Shown: positions 43,928-53,078 of the stretch, piece after piece
Position numbering within the stretch: position 1 is the first letter of the stretch
How the letters are laid out: each line of letters starts with the position of its first letter
Assembly (NCBI RefSeq): GCF_024347055.1
Contig: NZ_AP024895.1
Coordinates: 1,674,001-1,738,000 of the forward strand
Source of the DNA: Vibrio porteresiae DSM 19223
GTDB taxonomy: Bacteria; Pseudomonadota; Gammaproteobacteria; Enterobacterales; Vibrionaceae
Direction of reading: 5' to 3'
DNA length: 64,000 bases
Translations under genes and position numbers: made by a program
The notes under the pieces: generated by a model
The model's database searches: none
What the model saw: only the letters and a program-made list of their open reading frames with translations
Told to the model about the DNA's origin: nothing

Positions 43928-45466
43928 ATGAATAACACAAATCAACAAATCATCGATCAGGAAGTATCTTTTCCTAAAGACATGGAATTGGTATCAACGA
44001 CAGACGTCCGTGGTTACATCACTTATGCCAACGAAGAGTTTTGTCGTATAGCTGGGTTTACTCTCGAAGAGTTAATGAATAAAAACCACAATATCGTTCG
44101 ACATCCCTCGATGCCGAAAGAAGCGTTTCAGGATTTGTGGGATCATTTGAAGAAAGAGCAAAACTGGCGAGGCGCGGTTAAAAATCGCTGTAAAGACGGC
44201 CGTTATTATTGGGTGGACGCGTTTGTTACGCCCATCTATGAAAACGGTAAATTGGTTGGCTATCAATCGGTGCGTCGTAATCTAACGCCTGCGATACGTA
44301 AACGGGCTGAAGTCGCTTACGCCAAACTACTGAATGGTCAACGTGCCATGCCCCTGTTTGATTTCAAAGCATCGACAAAGCTCACTCTAAGTCTTATCGC
44401 GAGTATTGTGCTGATATTGGGGACCATTTTTGTTAGTCCTTATTTGTCAGTGCTACTGCCGTTTGTCTACATAGTTTTGTTCTATGGAGACATCATCACC
44501 AACTCTCGTTACAACGAGGAGCTCTCTGGGGTGTATGACAGTATTTCTCGTTATATCTACTGCGATCATCCCAAAAATAACGCTGAATTTCACATCCGTA
44601 TGCAAAAAGGCAAGGTCAAGACCATTGTTGGGCGCACCTTAGACAGTGGGCGTGAACTGCTCAGTAAAGTTAAGCAGATGCAGCAGTTGTCCAAAAACAG
44701 TCAGGACAACATCGAAGTTCAGACCGAAGAGCTTGAAAAAATTTCGACGGCGGTCGAAGAGATGGTCGCTACCATTCACGAGGTTGCTCGAAACAGTGCG
44801 CAAACGTCGGATCAAGTAAGAAATGCATCACAGCTGTGCCAAATGGTGATGAAGAATATTCACTCTACTGAGACAAAAGTGGTTGATCTGGCCGATGAGG
44901 TGAACAATTCAGCAGCAGCTACCGATCTGCTCGCCGAGAAAATCGAGCAGATTGATTCTGTGATGAATGAAATTCAAGGTGTCGCTGAGCAAACCAACTT
45001 ACTGGCACTTAACGCCGCTATTGAAGCAGCGCGCGCGGGTGAACAGGGACGAGGCTTTGCAGTGGTAGCCGATGAAGTTCGCGCACTGAGTCAACGTACC
45101 CACAAAGCGACCGAAGGGATTCAGTCGTCGATGAAAGAAGTGGTTTCCACACTCACCACGTTGAAGAAAACCATGCAAGCGGGAGAAAAAGCCGCACAAA
45201 GTTGTGTGGAAGATACCAGCAATACCAAAGCCAGTGTGTCGGATTTATCTGAGGCTGTGCGAATAATCGATGATGCCGCAACCCAGATTTCGACTGCAGC
45301 AGAGCAGCAAAGTGTGGTGGCTAAAGAGATTAATGAAAACTTAACCACCATTAAAGATGCCTCTGGCCGCAACTTAAACGATGCCAATAGTGTCTACGAA
45401 CTGGCTAACGACGTGCAGCGTAAAGCCGACCAATTGGCCAACTTAGGGATGTCGTTTAAAGCGTAA
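43928..45466 (+). CDS. Methyl-accepting chemotaxis protein with N-terminal PAS domain (Aer-like)
   Basis: About 512 residues. An N-terminal PAS domain (about 20–125: DVRGYITYANEEFCRIAGFTLEEL, NIVRHPSMPKEAF, KDGRYYWVDAF) resembles the FAD-binding PAS of Aer. Two hydrophobic segments (about 155–200) form a membrane hairpin without a periplasmic domain. The C-terminal signalling domain has the hairpin tip EQTNLLALNAAIEAARAGEQGRGFAVVADEVR that contacts CheA/CheW. It probably senses redox or energy state. The start is the ATG at 43928 (MNNTNQQ); the frame is open 42 bases further upstream. Confidence 0.9.
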   Translation: MNNTNQQIIDQEVSFPKDMELVSTTDVRGYITYANEEFCRIAGFTLEELMNKNHNIVRHPSMPKEAFQDLWDHLKKEQNWRGAVKNRCKDGRYYWVDAFVTPIYENGKLVGYQSVRRNLTPAIRKRAEVAYAKLLNGQRAMPLFDFKASTKLTLSLIASIVLILGTIFVSPYLSVLLPFVYIVLFYGDIITNSRYNEELSGVYDSISRYIYCDHPKNNAEFHIRMQKGKVKTIVGRTLDSGRELLSKVKQMQQLSKNSQDNIEVQTEELEKISTAVEEMVATIHEVARNSAQTSDQVRNASQLCQMVMKNIHSTETKVVDLADEVNNSAAATDLLAEKIEQIDSVMNEIQGVAEQTNLLALNAAIEAARAGEQGRGFAVVADEVRALSQRTHKATEGIQSSMKEVVSTLTTLKKTMQAGEKAAQSCVEDTSNTKASVSDLSEAVRIIDDAATQISTAAEQQSVVAKEINENLTTIKDASGRNLNDANSVYELANDVQRKADQLANLGMSFKA

Positions 45467-45485
45467 GCTTCAGTTTTTCAAGCGC

Positions 45486-46370
45486 TTAAGCAAGTAAACC
45501 ATCAATCAGGGCGTTCTCCAAGGCGTGTATGACACTGTCGTGGCGGGCGTCCTGATTTTTTATTAAGTAAAGCGTGGAATTGCGCTGCTGTTGCCCGTCG
45601 TCAAAAATGGGTTTTAAAACCCCATCTTGCAGATGCTTCTCTATCTCACTCACCGGAATCCAACCGTAACCAAGTTGATTCAAAATGGCATCAATCGCGG
45701 AATTAAGCGAGGTAAAAAACCAGGAATCTTGGTAGCGTTGCCCTGCATTAGCGGGTTGTTGCTGGTGGTATTTGTCCACCACTTGAATCATGGGAACGCA
45801 TTTTAACTGCGCGATACGTAAATCTGCCGGCAGATTAAAAATGGGGTGGTCACGGTGCGCCACCGGAATCACGCTGACATTCAGTACCACGCGCTTTTCG
45901 AGGTTAAGGCTATCGGGAGCGCTGATGATATAAAGATCATCTTCCGACTGTTTGAGGAGCATCACCCCTTCATCTCGAACGGTCTCTTTAACGTGCACAT
46001 GTGTGTTGGGGTATTGCTGGTTAAAGCGCTTCAATCCGGAAAATAACTGCGCCTTAGGGAATAGGCTATCTACCACTAAGCTAATCACCGCACGTTCCCC
46101 TTGGGTCAGTGCTTCTGCGCGCGTTTCTAGATCTCGCCACTGATCCAAAATAAACACCGCTTGTTCGAGCAGGACACGACCTTGTTCGGTTAGAACCAGT
46201 TTACGCCCTTGTAGATTGAGGATCTCTACACCAAGGCGTTGTTGTAACTGGGTTAACTGATAGCTGATGGCGGGTTGGCTTTTAAATGTTTGCTCGGCTG
46301 CTTTGGCAATGCTGCCTTGCTCGACAACTGCTCTTAGCACCTGCCATTGTTCAAGGGTTGTTTTTAACAT
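45486..46370 (-). CDS. LysR-family regulator, probably of padC
   Basis: A 294-residue LTTR with the N-terminal HTH (LRAVVEQGSIAKAAEQTFKSQPAISYQLTQLQ, then RKLVLTEQG) and a C-terminal effector domain. It is divergent from the phenolic acid decarboxylase gene with 108 bp between starts, the classic arrangement for an LTTR and its target. A T-N11-A dyad lies in the middle of that gap. The likely inducers, hydroxycinnamic acids, are inferred from the neighbour. Confidence 0.88.
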   Translation of the reverse strand: MLKTTLEQWQVLRAVVEQGSIAKAAEQTFKSQPAISYQLTQLQQRLGVEILNLQGRKLVLTEQGRVLLEQAVFILDQWRDLETRAEALTQGERAVISLVVDSLFPKAQLFSGLKRFNQQYPNTHVHVKETVRDEGVMLLKQSEDDLYIISAPDSLNLEKRVVLNVSVIPVAHRDHPIFNLPADLRIAQLKCVPMIQVVDKYHQQQPANAGQRYQDSWFFTSLNSAIDAILNQLGYGWIPVSEIEKHLQDGVLKPIFDDGQQQRNSTLYLIKNQDARHDSVIHALENALIDGLLA

Positions 46371-46413
46371 ATTAAACTTTTGGATGTGATTAATCAGATA
46401 TTGTGAATTTTAT

Positions 46414-46428
46414 ATCGAATAATTTGAT
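46414..46428. promoter_or_regulatory. LysR-type T-N11-A dyad between lysR and padC
   Basis: ATCGAATAATTTGAT has the interrupted symmetry ATC-n-AAT-n-ATT-n-GAT and contains T-N11-A. It is about 44 bp from the LysR start and 51 bp from the padC start, where an LTTR would be expected to bind. Confidence 0.5.
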
Positions 46429-46478
46429 GTATAGTGACTTCCAACACAAAAACGAAACGAAATAATGAGGGATTTAAT

Positions 46479-46979
46479 ATGTTCGATGTAAATGATCTAA
46501 GCGGTATCGTTGGTAAACACCTAGTTTATACCTATGACAATGGTTGGAACTATGAATTCTATTTCAAAAACGAAAACACCGCTGACTACCGTATTCACAG
46601 CGGCATCGTAGGCAACCGTTGGGTAAAAGACCAACACGTTTACCTCGTTCGCGTAGCAAAAGACGTATACAAAGTGTCATGGACAGAACCTACTGGTACT
46701 GACGTAAGTTTGATTGCCAACCTTGCCGATAAAGTGTTCCACGGTACTATCTTCTTCCCACGTTGGGTTATCAACGATCCTAAGAAAACCGTATGTTTCC
46801 AAAACGAACACATCGCTCAAATGGAAGCTTACCGCGCAGAAGGTCCAGCATACCCAACTGAAGTGATTGATGAATTTGCAACGATCACATTTGTACGTGA
46901 TGCAGGCAAAAATAACGAAGAAGTGATCAATTGCCCTGCAAGCGAATTGCCAGCAAACTTCCCAGAAAATCTAAAATAA
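46479..46979 (+). CDS. padC: Phenolic acid decarboxylase
   Basis: A 166-residue PadC-family enzyme that decarboxylates ferulic, p-coumaric and caffeic acids to vinylphenols without a cofactor. The family's conserved tyrosines appear in HLVYTYDNGWNYEFYF, the catalytic Arg and Glu in the YRIHSGIVGNRWV and YKVSWTEPTGTDV stretches. Length fits PAD enzymes. GAGGGA seven bases before the ATG sets the start. It is adjacent to a divergent LysR regulator and ends at a bidirectional terminator. Probable role: detoxifying plant-derived phenolic acids. Confidence 0.93.
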   Translation: MFDVNDLSGIVGKHLVYTYDNGWNYEFYFKNENTADYRIHSGIVGNRWVKDQHVYLVRVAKDVYKVSWTEPTGTDVSLIANLADKVFHGTIFFPRWVINDPKKTVCFQNEHIAQMEAYRAEGPAYPTEVIDEFATITFVRDAGKNNEEVINCPASELPANFPENLK

Positions 46980-47070
46980 ACATGACATTCTGTTCCTACG
47001 CTAACACTGCCTGTCGACGTTAGATTGAAAAATGTTTAATTAAAGAACGTTAGATAAAAACGTGACATAA

Positions 47071-47104
47071 AAAACGCCAGAGATTTTGATCTCTGGCGTT
47101 TTTG
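47071..47104. terminator. Bidirectional terminator between padC and ugpQ
   Basis: AAAACGCCAGAGAT pairs with ATCTCTGGCGTTTT (47071–47084, 47089–47102) around a TTTG loop, with A's before and T's after. Confidence 0.92.
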
Positions 47105-47125
47105 TGTCAGTAAGCGCAACCAACC

Positions 47126-47836
47126 TTATTTAAAAAAGCGGGCAGGATCGTCACTGAAAATACCATCCACTTGATTCAACAGAGAGAATTTCTCTGGTTT
47201 ATTAACGGTGTAGCACCACACTTGGTAGCCATCGCGATGTAAGTCTGCAATATGGCGTTGGGTTAGCCACTTGTAATTGACGTTACAACTGAACGCGCGG
47301 ACCTCCTTTAACACACGTCGATCATTTTGAGTTAGGCGTTCGGTCAATACACCTAACTTATAACCGGGGCAGTGTGTGTAGAGTTGGCGAATAATGTCAT
47401 GACTAAAACTCGATAGCATGATTTTGTCTTTGGGTAACAGACATTGGTCGAGCTGTTCTTTAAGTTGAGAAGCAACCGCTGCGACATCATGACGATCGAC
47501 TTTTACCTCGATATTAAGACCCAATGAATGCTCTGTGGCTAAAGAGAGTAACTCTGCGAGCGTCATAATCGGTTCATTGGCAAACTTGGGGTCAAACCAA
47601 GTGCCAAAATCCCGCTGACGTAACTCTTCTAATGTCATTTCATCAATACGCCCTTGGCCGTCACTGCAACGGTCAATGGTGTGGTCGTGACAAACGACCA
47701 AAATATTATCTTTCGTTGGCTGAACATCCACTTCAACCCAGTTCAGGCCTAAATCAATTGCTGCCTGAACACTAACACGGGTATTTTCCGGGAAATGGGC
47801 AGCCACTCCCCGGTGACCAACAATAACAAGTGACAT
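47126..47836 (-). CDS. ugpQ: Glycerophosphodiester phosphodiesterase UgpQ
   Basis: A 236-residue cytoplasmic GDPD that splits glycerophosphodiesters to glycerol-3-phosphate and an alcohol. The active-site motifs are HRGVAAHFPENT (about 8–19), EVDVQPTKD and the CHDHTIDRC histidines, followed by LNIEVK. No signal peptide is present, in line with cytoplasmic UgpQ rather than periplasmic GlpQ. It lies three bases after the DeoR-family gene, at the end of the ugp cluster. Confidence 0.93.
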   Translation of the reverse strand: MSLVIVGHRGVAAHFPENTRVSVQAAIDLGLNWVEVDVQPTKDNILVVCHDHTIDRCSDGQGRIDEMTLEELRQRDFGTWFDPKFANEPIMTLAELLSLATEHSLGLNIEVKVDRHDVAAVASQLKEQLDQCLLPKDKIMLSSFSHDIIRQLYTHCPGYKLGVLTERLTQNDRRVLKEVRAFSCNVNYKWLTQRHIADLHRDGYQVWCYTVNKPEKFSLLNQVDGIFSDDPARFFK

Positions 47837-47839
47837 GGT

Positions 47840-48625
47840 TTATTCCTTTTGTTCGTGAGATCGGTCATCCGCGCTGACAATCTCCACACCCTTCGCTTGG
47901 CAGAGTTTTTTCAAAGCAACGGTGGGTTTATCAACAAACAGGCGATCGATGTCATTTAGTGTAGCGCTAACTACAGGGGCATAGCGACCGTATTTTGTAT
48001 GATCTGCGACAAGCCAACATTGTTCACTTTGGCTAATGATCGCGCGGTTTAATGCTGCCTCTTCAGGAGTAAAGTCAAGTAGCTCTCCTTTGGCATTTAA
48101 ACCGCCCACCCCAAACACGCCAATCTTAATATTAAATTGACGATAAAAATCCGTCGTGATTTCACCCACGGTATCTTGATCTGAGTGGCGCACGGCACCA
48201 CCAGCGAGGTGCAACGAGATATTGGGATTGTGACTGAGCACCAATGCCGCGTTAAGGTTGTTGGTGATAACGGTGAGTCCCGAATGATCCAACAACGCTT
48301 GTGCGACATATTTTGGTGTTGTGCCGATACCCAAAAAAATACTGGTTTGTTCGGGGAGATGATTGACCAATAATTGGGCTATCTGCTGTTTTTGCGCACT
48401 GTTTTGCAGTTCACGATTGGAAAATGACAAGTTATCGTTGGGAGTGGGTAAACAGACACCGCCATGTACGCGTTTAAGCAAGCCTAGGTCATTGAGTTCG
48501 TTCATGTCCTTGCGGATCGTTTGCACCGAGACATCTAAATGTTGTGCCAAATGGCCGCTGGTGAGAACCCCCTGTGATTGCTGTAATTCTTGTAAGATCT
48601 GCTTTTGTCTCGTCGAAAGGCTCAC
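47840..48625 (-). CDS. DeoR-family regulator in the ugp operon
   Basis: A 261-residue DeoR-type repressor. The N-terminal winged helix has LAQHLDVSVQTIRKDMNELNDLGLLKRVHGGV, and the C-terminal sugar-phosphate sensor domain has TSIFLGIGTTPKYVAQAL and the GVFGVGGLNAKGELLDFTPEEAA segment. Its place between ugpC and ugpQ suggests control by glycerol-3-phosphate or a related phosphate ester. In E. coli ugp answers to PhoB instead, so local DeoR control would be a Vibrio-type alternative (inference). Confidence 0.88.
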   Translation of the reverse strand: MSLSTRQKQILQELQQSQGVLTSGHLAQHLDVSVQTIRKDMNELNDLGLLKRVHGGVCLPTPNDNLSFSNRELQNSAQKQQIAQLLVNHLPEQTSIFLGIGTTPKYVAQALLDHSGLTVITNNLNAALVLSHNPNISLHLAGGAVRHSDQDTVGEITTDFYRQFNIKIGVFGVGGLNAKGELLDFTPEEAALNRAIISQSEQCWLVADHTKYGRYAPVVSATLNDIDRLFVDKPTVALKKLCQAKGVEIVSADDRSHEQKE

Positions 48626-48686
48626 TCTGATTCCTTATTACTACACGAACGGTTCTAACTTGAAACGGATTATGACTGATAGTGGA

Positions 48687-49820
48687 TCATGATAACTGAC
48701 ACTGGCTATGAATCCGTTTGCCTTGCTCGTCAAAGAGATGCAACTGTGCCAGTGGAATCCAAAGGTCAATCTCCTCGCCAATCGGAAGCGTCATTTCTGC
48801 TGTCAACGCTACAAATGGCTGCTGTTGCTGCCCATCAACAATGACGCCATGGACTAACTGATTTGGTCCTAATGGTTCAATGACGCTTACTTTAAAACGC
48901 AGTTTAAGCGCAGGTTCATCACAGTGTAGCAGGGCTTGTTCAGGGCGAATGCCTAAGGTGATGTTAGGTGAGGTAATCGGGGTTGAAAGTGCTAAGGTTT
49001 GTCCCACCACACGCAGCGCGTTGTGTGAAGCTTCGGCGCTAATGAAATTCATCGCGGGGCTACCAATGAAACTGGCGACGAAAGTGGAAGCCGGTTGGTG
49101 ATAGACCTCTTGGGGCGTACCAATTTGTTCAATACTGCCTTCTTTGAGCACCACAATGCGGTCGGCAAGGGTCATCGCTTCGACTTGGTCGTGGGTGACG
49201 TAAACGCTGGTCACATTCAGTTGTCGCTGCAGTTTTTTGATCTCTAAACGCATATGGGAGCGCAGTGCTGCATCAAGGTTTGATAAAGGTTCATCAAACA
49301 AAAACAGCTGTGGGTCGCGTACAATTGCTCGGCCCATTGCTACGCGTTGGCGTTGACCGCCAGAAAGTTTTGCTGGCTTACGATCGAGATACGCTTCAAT
49401 TTTTAGCGTGGCAGCGACAGAGTGAATTTTCTGCTCAATCGTCTCGCGATCAACACCGCGATTTTTCAGACCATAAGCCAAATTTTGGTACACCGTCATG
49501 TGTGGATAAAGGGCGTAGTTTTGAAACACCATCGCAATATCGCGCTCGGCAGGTTTCACTTGGTCGACGCGACGTCCATTAAGATAAATCGCACCAGAGT
49601 TGATGGTTTCAAGCCCGGCAATCGAACGCAGCAGCGACGATTTACCACATCCCGATGGACCGACTAACACGATGAACTCACCATGTTGGATATCAAGGTT
49701 GATGCCTCGCACTGCGCGATGACCATTTTCGTAAGTTTTCACAATATCCTGCAACTTGAGCATGACATTAACCAATGAATCCGAAGTGACGTTTGACTCA
49801 AGCACGCTATTATTTTTCAC
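48687..49820 (-). CDS. ugpC: Glycerol-3-phosphate ABC transporter ATPase UgpC
   Basis: A 377-residue MalK-type ATPase: Walker A GPSGCGKSS, signature LSGGQRQRVAMGRA, Walker B LFLFDEPLSNLD, H-loop VYVTHDQVEA, and a C-terminal TOBE/regulatory domain (GSPAMNFI, LGIRPEQALL). It powers UgpAE. The open frame begins at a GTG overlapping the ugpE end by 11 bases; the internal ATG at 49763 (MLKLQDIVK) matches the usual UgpC N-terminus and may be the true start. Neither has a strong Shine–Dalgarno. Confidence 0.92.
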   Translation of the reverse strand: MKNNSVLESNVTSDSLVNVMLKLQDIVKTYENGHRAVRGINLDIQHGEFIVLVGPSGCGKSSLLRSIAGLETINSGAIYLNGRRVDQVKPAERDIAMVFQNYALYPHMTVYQNLAYGLKNRGVDRETIEQKIHSVAATLKIEAYLDRKPAKLSGGQRQRVAMGRAIVRDPQLFLFDEPLSNLDAALRSHMRLEIKKLQRQLNVTSVYVTHDQVEAMTLADRIVVLKEGSIEQIGTPQEVYHQPASTFVASFIGSPAMNFISAEASHNALRVVGQTLALSTPITSPNITLGIRPEQALLHCDEPALKLRFKVSVIEPLGPNQLVHGVIVDGQQQQPFVALTAEMTLPIGEEIDLWIPLAQLHLFDEQGKRIHSQCQLS

Positions 49821-50652
49821 TTTCGACTAATCCTTTTACAAAATAACGTTGGAAAATTGCCACGATAAGTACGGGCGGTAACATGGCGAAGATGATCATG
49901 GCAAAGGCATAATCGTAACGGGGCATCTTGGCTTCGCTGATGTTATTGAGCATCTGTTTAATGCCCATAATGATGGTGTAGTAATGTTCGTCAGTGGTGA
50001 TCATCATCGGCCAAAGGTATTGGTTCCAACCCACGACAAACATGATGATAAAAATGGCCGCCATCATGGTTCGTGATAGGGGTAAAACCATGTCGATGAA
50101 AAAGCGAATTGGGCCAGCATTATCTAACTGAGCGGCTTCATAGAGCTCATCAGGTAGGGTCTGATAGAACTGACGAAAGAAAAACGTCGCCGTCGCCGAA
50201 GCTATTAAGGGCAAGATTAACCCTGAGTAGTGGTTAAGCATGCCTAATTGGGTGACCACCTCATAGGAAGGGATGATGCGCACTTCCAGTGGCAGTAACA
50301 AGGTGACAAAAATCAGCCAGAACCAAGCCGTGGCGTACGGTAAACGAAAGTAGACCAGTGCGTAGGCCGCGATCATCGAAATAATGATTTTACCGATAGC
50401 AAAACCCAGGCCCATGATCAGTGAATTGATGATCATGGTTTGCGCCGTGACATCGCCAGCAAAGCCTAACCCTTGTGACCACGCCTCTTTATAAGCTTCA
50501 AGCCCTTGTTTACCGATGTCCCATTGCAGTCCATTACTGATAATCGAGTTAGGCTCGTGAGTGGAACTGGCAAAAATGAGCCACACGGGCGCGAGCATAA
50601 ATAGCACGCCCAAAATCAAGATAAGATGGTCAACCCATTGAATCCGTTTCAT
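49810..50652 (-). CDS. ugpE: Glycerol-3-phosphate ABC transporter permease UgpE
   Basis: A 280-residue inner-membrane permease with six helices and the EAA loop EAAQLDNAGPIRFFIDMVLPLSRT that docks on UgpC. The FAIGKIIISMIAAYALVYF and PYEVVTQLGMLN-type segments (RIIPSYEVVTQLGMLNHYSG) are typical of MalG/UgpE proteins. It begins eight bases after the ugpA stop. Confidence 0.93.
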   Translation of the reverse strand: MKRIQWVDHLILILGVLFMLAPVWLIFASSTHEPNSIISNGLQWDIGKQGLEAYKEAWSQGLGFAGDVTAQTMIINSLIMGLGFAIGKIIISMIAAYALVYFRLPYATAWFWLIFVTLLLPLEVRIIPSYEVVTQLGMLNHYSGLILPLIASATATFFFRQFYQTLPDELYEAAQLDNAGPIRFFIDMVLPLSRTMMAAIFIIMFVVGWNQYLWPMMITTDEHYYTIIMGIKQMLNNISEAKMPRYDYAFAMIIFAMLPPVLIVAIFQRYFVKGLVESEK

Positions 50653-50660
50653 GTTTTCTC

Positions 50661-51542
50661 CTAATAGTGGATGCGTTTTTCTACCACGCGAAACTGTATG
50701 GCAGTCAGTAGCAGCACTAAGATCAGTAGCACCACCGATTGCGCGGCACTGCCACCTAAATCCGCACCGATAAAGCCATCTTGATAGACCTTATAAACTA
50801 ACGAGGTGGTACTTCCGCCTGGGCCACCGCCCGTCATGGTGTCGATAACCCCAAAGGTATCGAAGAAGGCGTAGGTGAGATTGATCACCAGCAGGAAAAA
50901 GCCAGTTGGGGCGAGCAGGGGAAAGGTGATGGTCCAAAAGCGGCGCAGATCGCTGGCACAATCCAACATCGACGCTTCACGCACCGCCAGTGAAATGGAT
51001 TGAAGCCCAGCTAGGAAGTAGACAAAGTTAACCGGAACTTGCTTCCACACGGAAACCAACACCAGCGCAAATAGAGCATCGTTCGGTTTGGTCTGCGCGG
51101 AAAAATCCCAGCCGATTGACTGAAGGGCTTGGGTTAAAATGCCAATGCTGGGATCGAACATAAATCCTCCGATAAGCCCAGCTACCGCGGGGGCAACGGC
51201 GTACACCCAAGTAAGAGTGGTGCGATATACACTTTGCCCGTGGAGAATTTGGTTGGCCTTGACCGCCAATAGCAACGCAATGGCTAATGAGAAAAACGCC
51301 ACTAATGCAGCAAAAAGTAGCGTAAAACCAAGCGATTGCAGGTAATCAGGAGAAGAAAACAGGATCAGATAGTTTTCTAATCCGACAAAGTTAGAGGTGA
51401 GCCCCCAAGGGTCTTCCAAATGGAAAGACATCACCAGCGCTTCACCTGCTGGGTAGAGGAAAAAAACAGCGATGATGGCGATTTGCGGAAACAGCAGCGC
51501 ATAAGGAAGTAGGCTGTGTTGAAATTGTTGTCGACGTTGCAC
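50661..51542 (-). CDS. ugpA: Glycerol-3-phosphate ABC transporter permease UgpA
   Basis: A 293-residue permease of the MalF type with six helices. It shows LLPYALLFPQIAIIAVFFLYPAG at the start and the EAA-type loop EASMLDCASDLRRFWTITFPLLAPT. It pairs with UgpE. A hairpin with a U-tract sits in the 64-nt gap behind ugpB, so less permease than binding protein is expected. Confidence 0.93.
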   Translation of the reverse strand: MQRRQQFQHSLLPYALLFPQIAIIAVFFLYPAGEALVMSFHLEDPWGLTSNFVGLENYLILFSSPDYLQSLGFTLLFAALVAFFSLAIALLLAVKANQILHGQSVYRTTLTWVYAVAPAVAGLIGGFMFDPSIGILTQALQSIGWDFSAQTKPNDALFALVLVSVWKQVPVNFVYFLAGLQSISLAVREASMLDCASDLRRFWTITFPLLAPTGFFLLVINLTYAFFDTFGVIDTMTGGGPGGSTTSLVYKVYQDGFIGADLGGSAAQSVVLLILVLLLTAIQFRVVEKRIHY

Positions 51543-51569
51543 AGTGTTGTAGACCTAATGATGACCAAC

Positions 51570-51599
51570 AAAAAAGGGCAACACCCCAAGGTGCTGCCC
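51570..51599 (-). terminator. Attenuator hairpin between ugpB and ugpA
   Basis: GGGCAACACC (51576–51585)/GGTGCTGCCC (51590–51599) pair with one mismatch around CCAA. On the minus strand the stem lies eight nt after the ugpB stop and is followed by TTTTTTG. Confidence 0.75.
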
Positions 51600-51606
51600 A
51601 AGCGTG

Positions 51607-52902
51607 TTATTGCACAGTACGTTTAAAGCGGTTAAGTAGCTGTTCGCTCTCTTTTTCCACTTTGTCTAAACTGCTTTTTACGCTGGTTTGACCGGCAAAA
51701 ATCTTGTCAAATTCGCGATCCATCACGGTACGAATTTGTGGATAGAAGCCAAGATGATAGCCTTTGTTCCATTCACCAGACGCCAAGGTCAGCTGTTTAA
51801 CTCCCACTTCTGCATCAGGGTTAGCTTGGTAATAACCGGACTTTTGCGTCATTTCATACGCCGCGGTAGTCACTGGCACGTAGCCTGTGGTTTCATGCCA
51901 ATACATTTGCACTTCTGGACGTGTCAGGTAATGGAAAAACGCCGCAACCCCTTTATCTTCTTGAGCTGAGTGACCATTGAGTGCAAATAGGGCAGCGCCA
52001 CCGATAAAGGTGTGGTAGCCCCCTTGTTTGGTCAAAGAAGACCAATAAGGCAAGTAAGTGGTCCCCATATCAAATTTCACGCGTGAGCGTAGGCCACCAA
52101 ATGAACCGGATGAGCCGACCCACATGGCGACTTCTTGTTTTTCAAAGGGCGTTTGGTTGGCATCCCAATCGGTGCCGTAATATTTGAAATAGCCTTTTTG
52201 GGCCCACTCTTGCAGCTTGCCAATGTGCATCACCATATCTTTGGAGTTAAACATCAACTTACTGGAGAGACCTTGATAACCGTTCTCTTGATCGGCAAGA
52301 GGCAGGTTATGGCGAGATTTAAAGTTTTCAAACATGGTCCAAGGGGTGAGGGATTCAGAGAAGGTGGCGTAGCCTTTCTCTTTGAGTTTTTTTGCGAGTA
52401 CTTCAAGCTCTTCATAGGTATGCGGTGCTTGACCATTCACTTTGGCCAAGATGTCTTTGTTGTAATAAAGAACCGGTGTTGAGCTATTAAATGGCATGCC
52501 GATCATTTTACCTGTGCTGTCGGCATAAAACTGACGAACCCCAGCAATGTACTCCTTCGAATCAAACTTGTAGCCCGCTTGAGTCAAAATATCCTGTACT
52601 GGTTTGGCAACTCCTTTAGCACTCATGATGGTGGCAGAACCGGCATCAAATACTTGCAGAATGTTTGGCGCATCACCGCCACGATACGCAGCGATGCCTG
52701 CGGTTAATGTTTCAGTATAAGTGCCTTTAAAAACGGGAGTAATTCGGTATTCGCTTTGTGATGCGTTGAAATCAGTGGCGATTTTGTTGACTGTTTCGCC
52801 CAATTGCCCACCCATTGCATGCCACCACGTAATGTTAGTGACAGCAAAACTGGGGCTGGAGATAGCCGCTGACATGATTCCTGCTAACCATAGCTTATTC
52901 AT
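51607..52902 (-). CDS. ugpB: Glycerol-3-phosphate-binding protein UgpB
   Basis: A 431-residue periplasmic binding protein with a signal peptide (MNKLWLAGIMSAAISSPSFA, cleavage near 20). TNITWWHAMGGQLGETVNKIATDFN is the UgpB-type N-terminus, and the protein continues with KGTYTETLTAG, PFNSSTPVLYYNKD and GGAALFALNGHS. It binds sn-glycerol-3-phosphate, and in known systems also glycerophosphocholine. First gene of ugpBAEC–deoR–ugpQ. Confidence 0.94.
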   Translation of the reverse strand: MNKLWLAGIMSAAISSPSFAVTNITWWHAMGGQLGETVNKIATDFNASQSEYRITPVFKGTYTETLTAGIAAYRGGDAPNILQVFDAGSATIMSAKGVAKPVQDILTQAGYKFDSKEYIAGVRQFYADSTGKMIGMPFNSSTPVLYYNKDILAKVNGQAPHTYEELEVLAKKLKEKGYATFSESLTPWTMFENFKSRHNLPLADQENGYQGLSSKLMFNSKDMVMHIGKLQEWAQKGYFKYYGTDWDANQTPFEKQEVAMWVGSSGSFGGLRSRVKFDMGTTYLPYWSSLTKQGGYHTFIGGAALFALNGHSAQEDKGVAAFFHYLTRPEVQMYWHETTGYVPVTTAAYEMTQKSGYYQANPDAEVGVKQLTLASGEWNKGYHLGFYPQIRTVMDREFDKIFAGQTSVKSSLDKVEKESEQLLNRFKRTVQ

Positions 52903-53054
52903 TGTGATTCCTTTTAGGTTTCGAACGAGAGTTGTTGGGTTTCGAATGCGATTTATGTTGCGGCAGGAATGTGTCGTTGCTGTGGAGGAAACATGGCAAA
53001 AACTTTAAGGATTTGTTGTAAATAACTGTTCTATCTGTCAATTGCACAAATCAG

Positions 53055-53078
53055 GTGCATATTTTAGCGTATATGCAC
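53055..53078. promoter_or_regulatory. Dyad in the ugpB–dehydrogenase divergent region
   Basis: GTGCATAT and ATATGCAC (8 bp each, 8-nt spacer) form a clear operator-like dyad, 153 bp upstream of ugpB. A second, inverted pair CTCAC-N7-GTGAG lies at 53105–53121. They are candidates for the DeoR-family repressor or another regulator; no consensus I know fits exactly. Confidence 0.4.
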
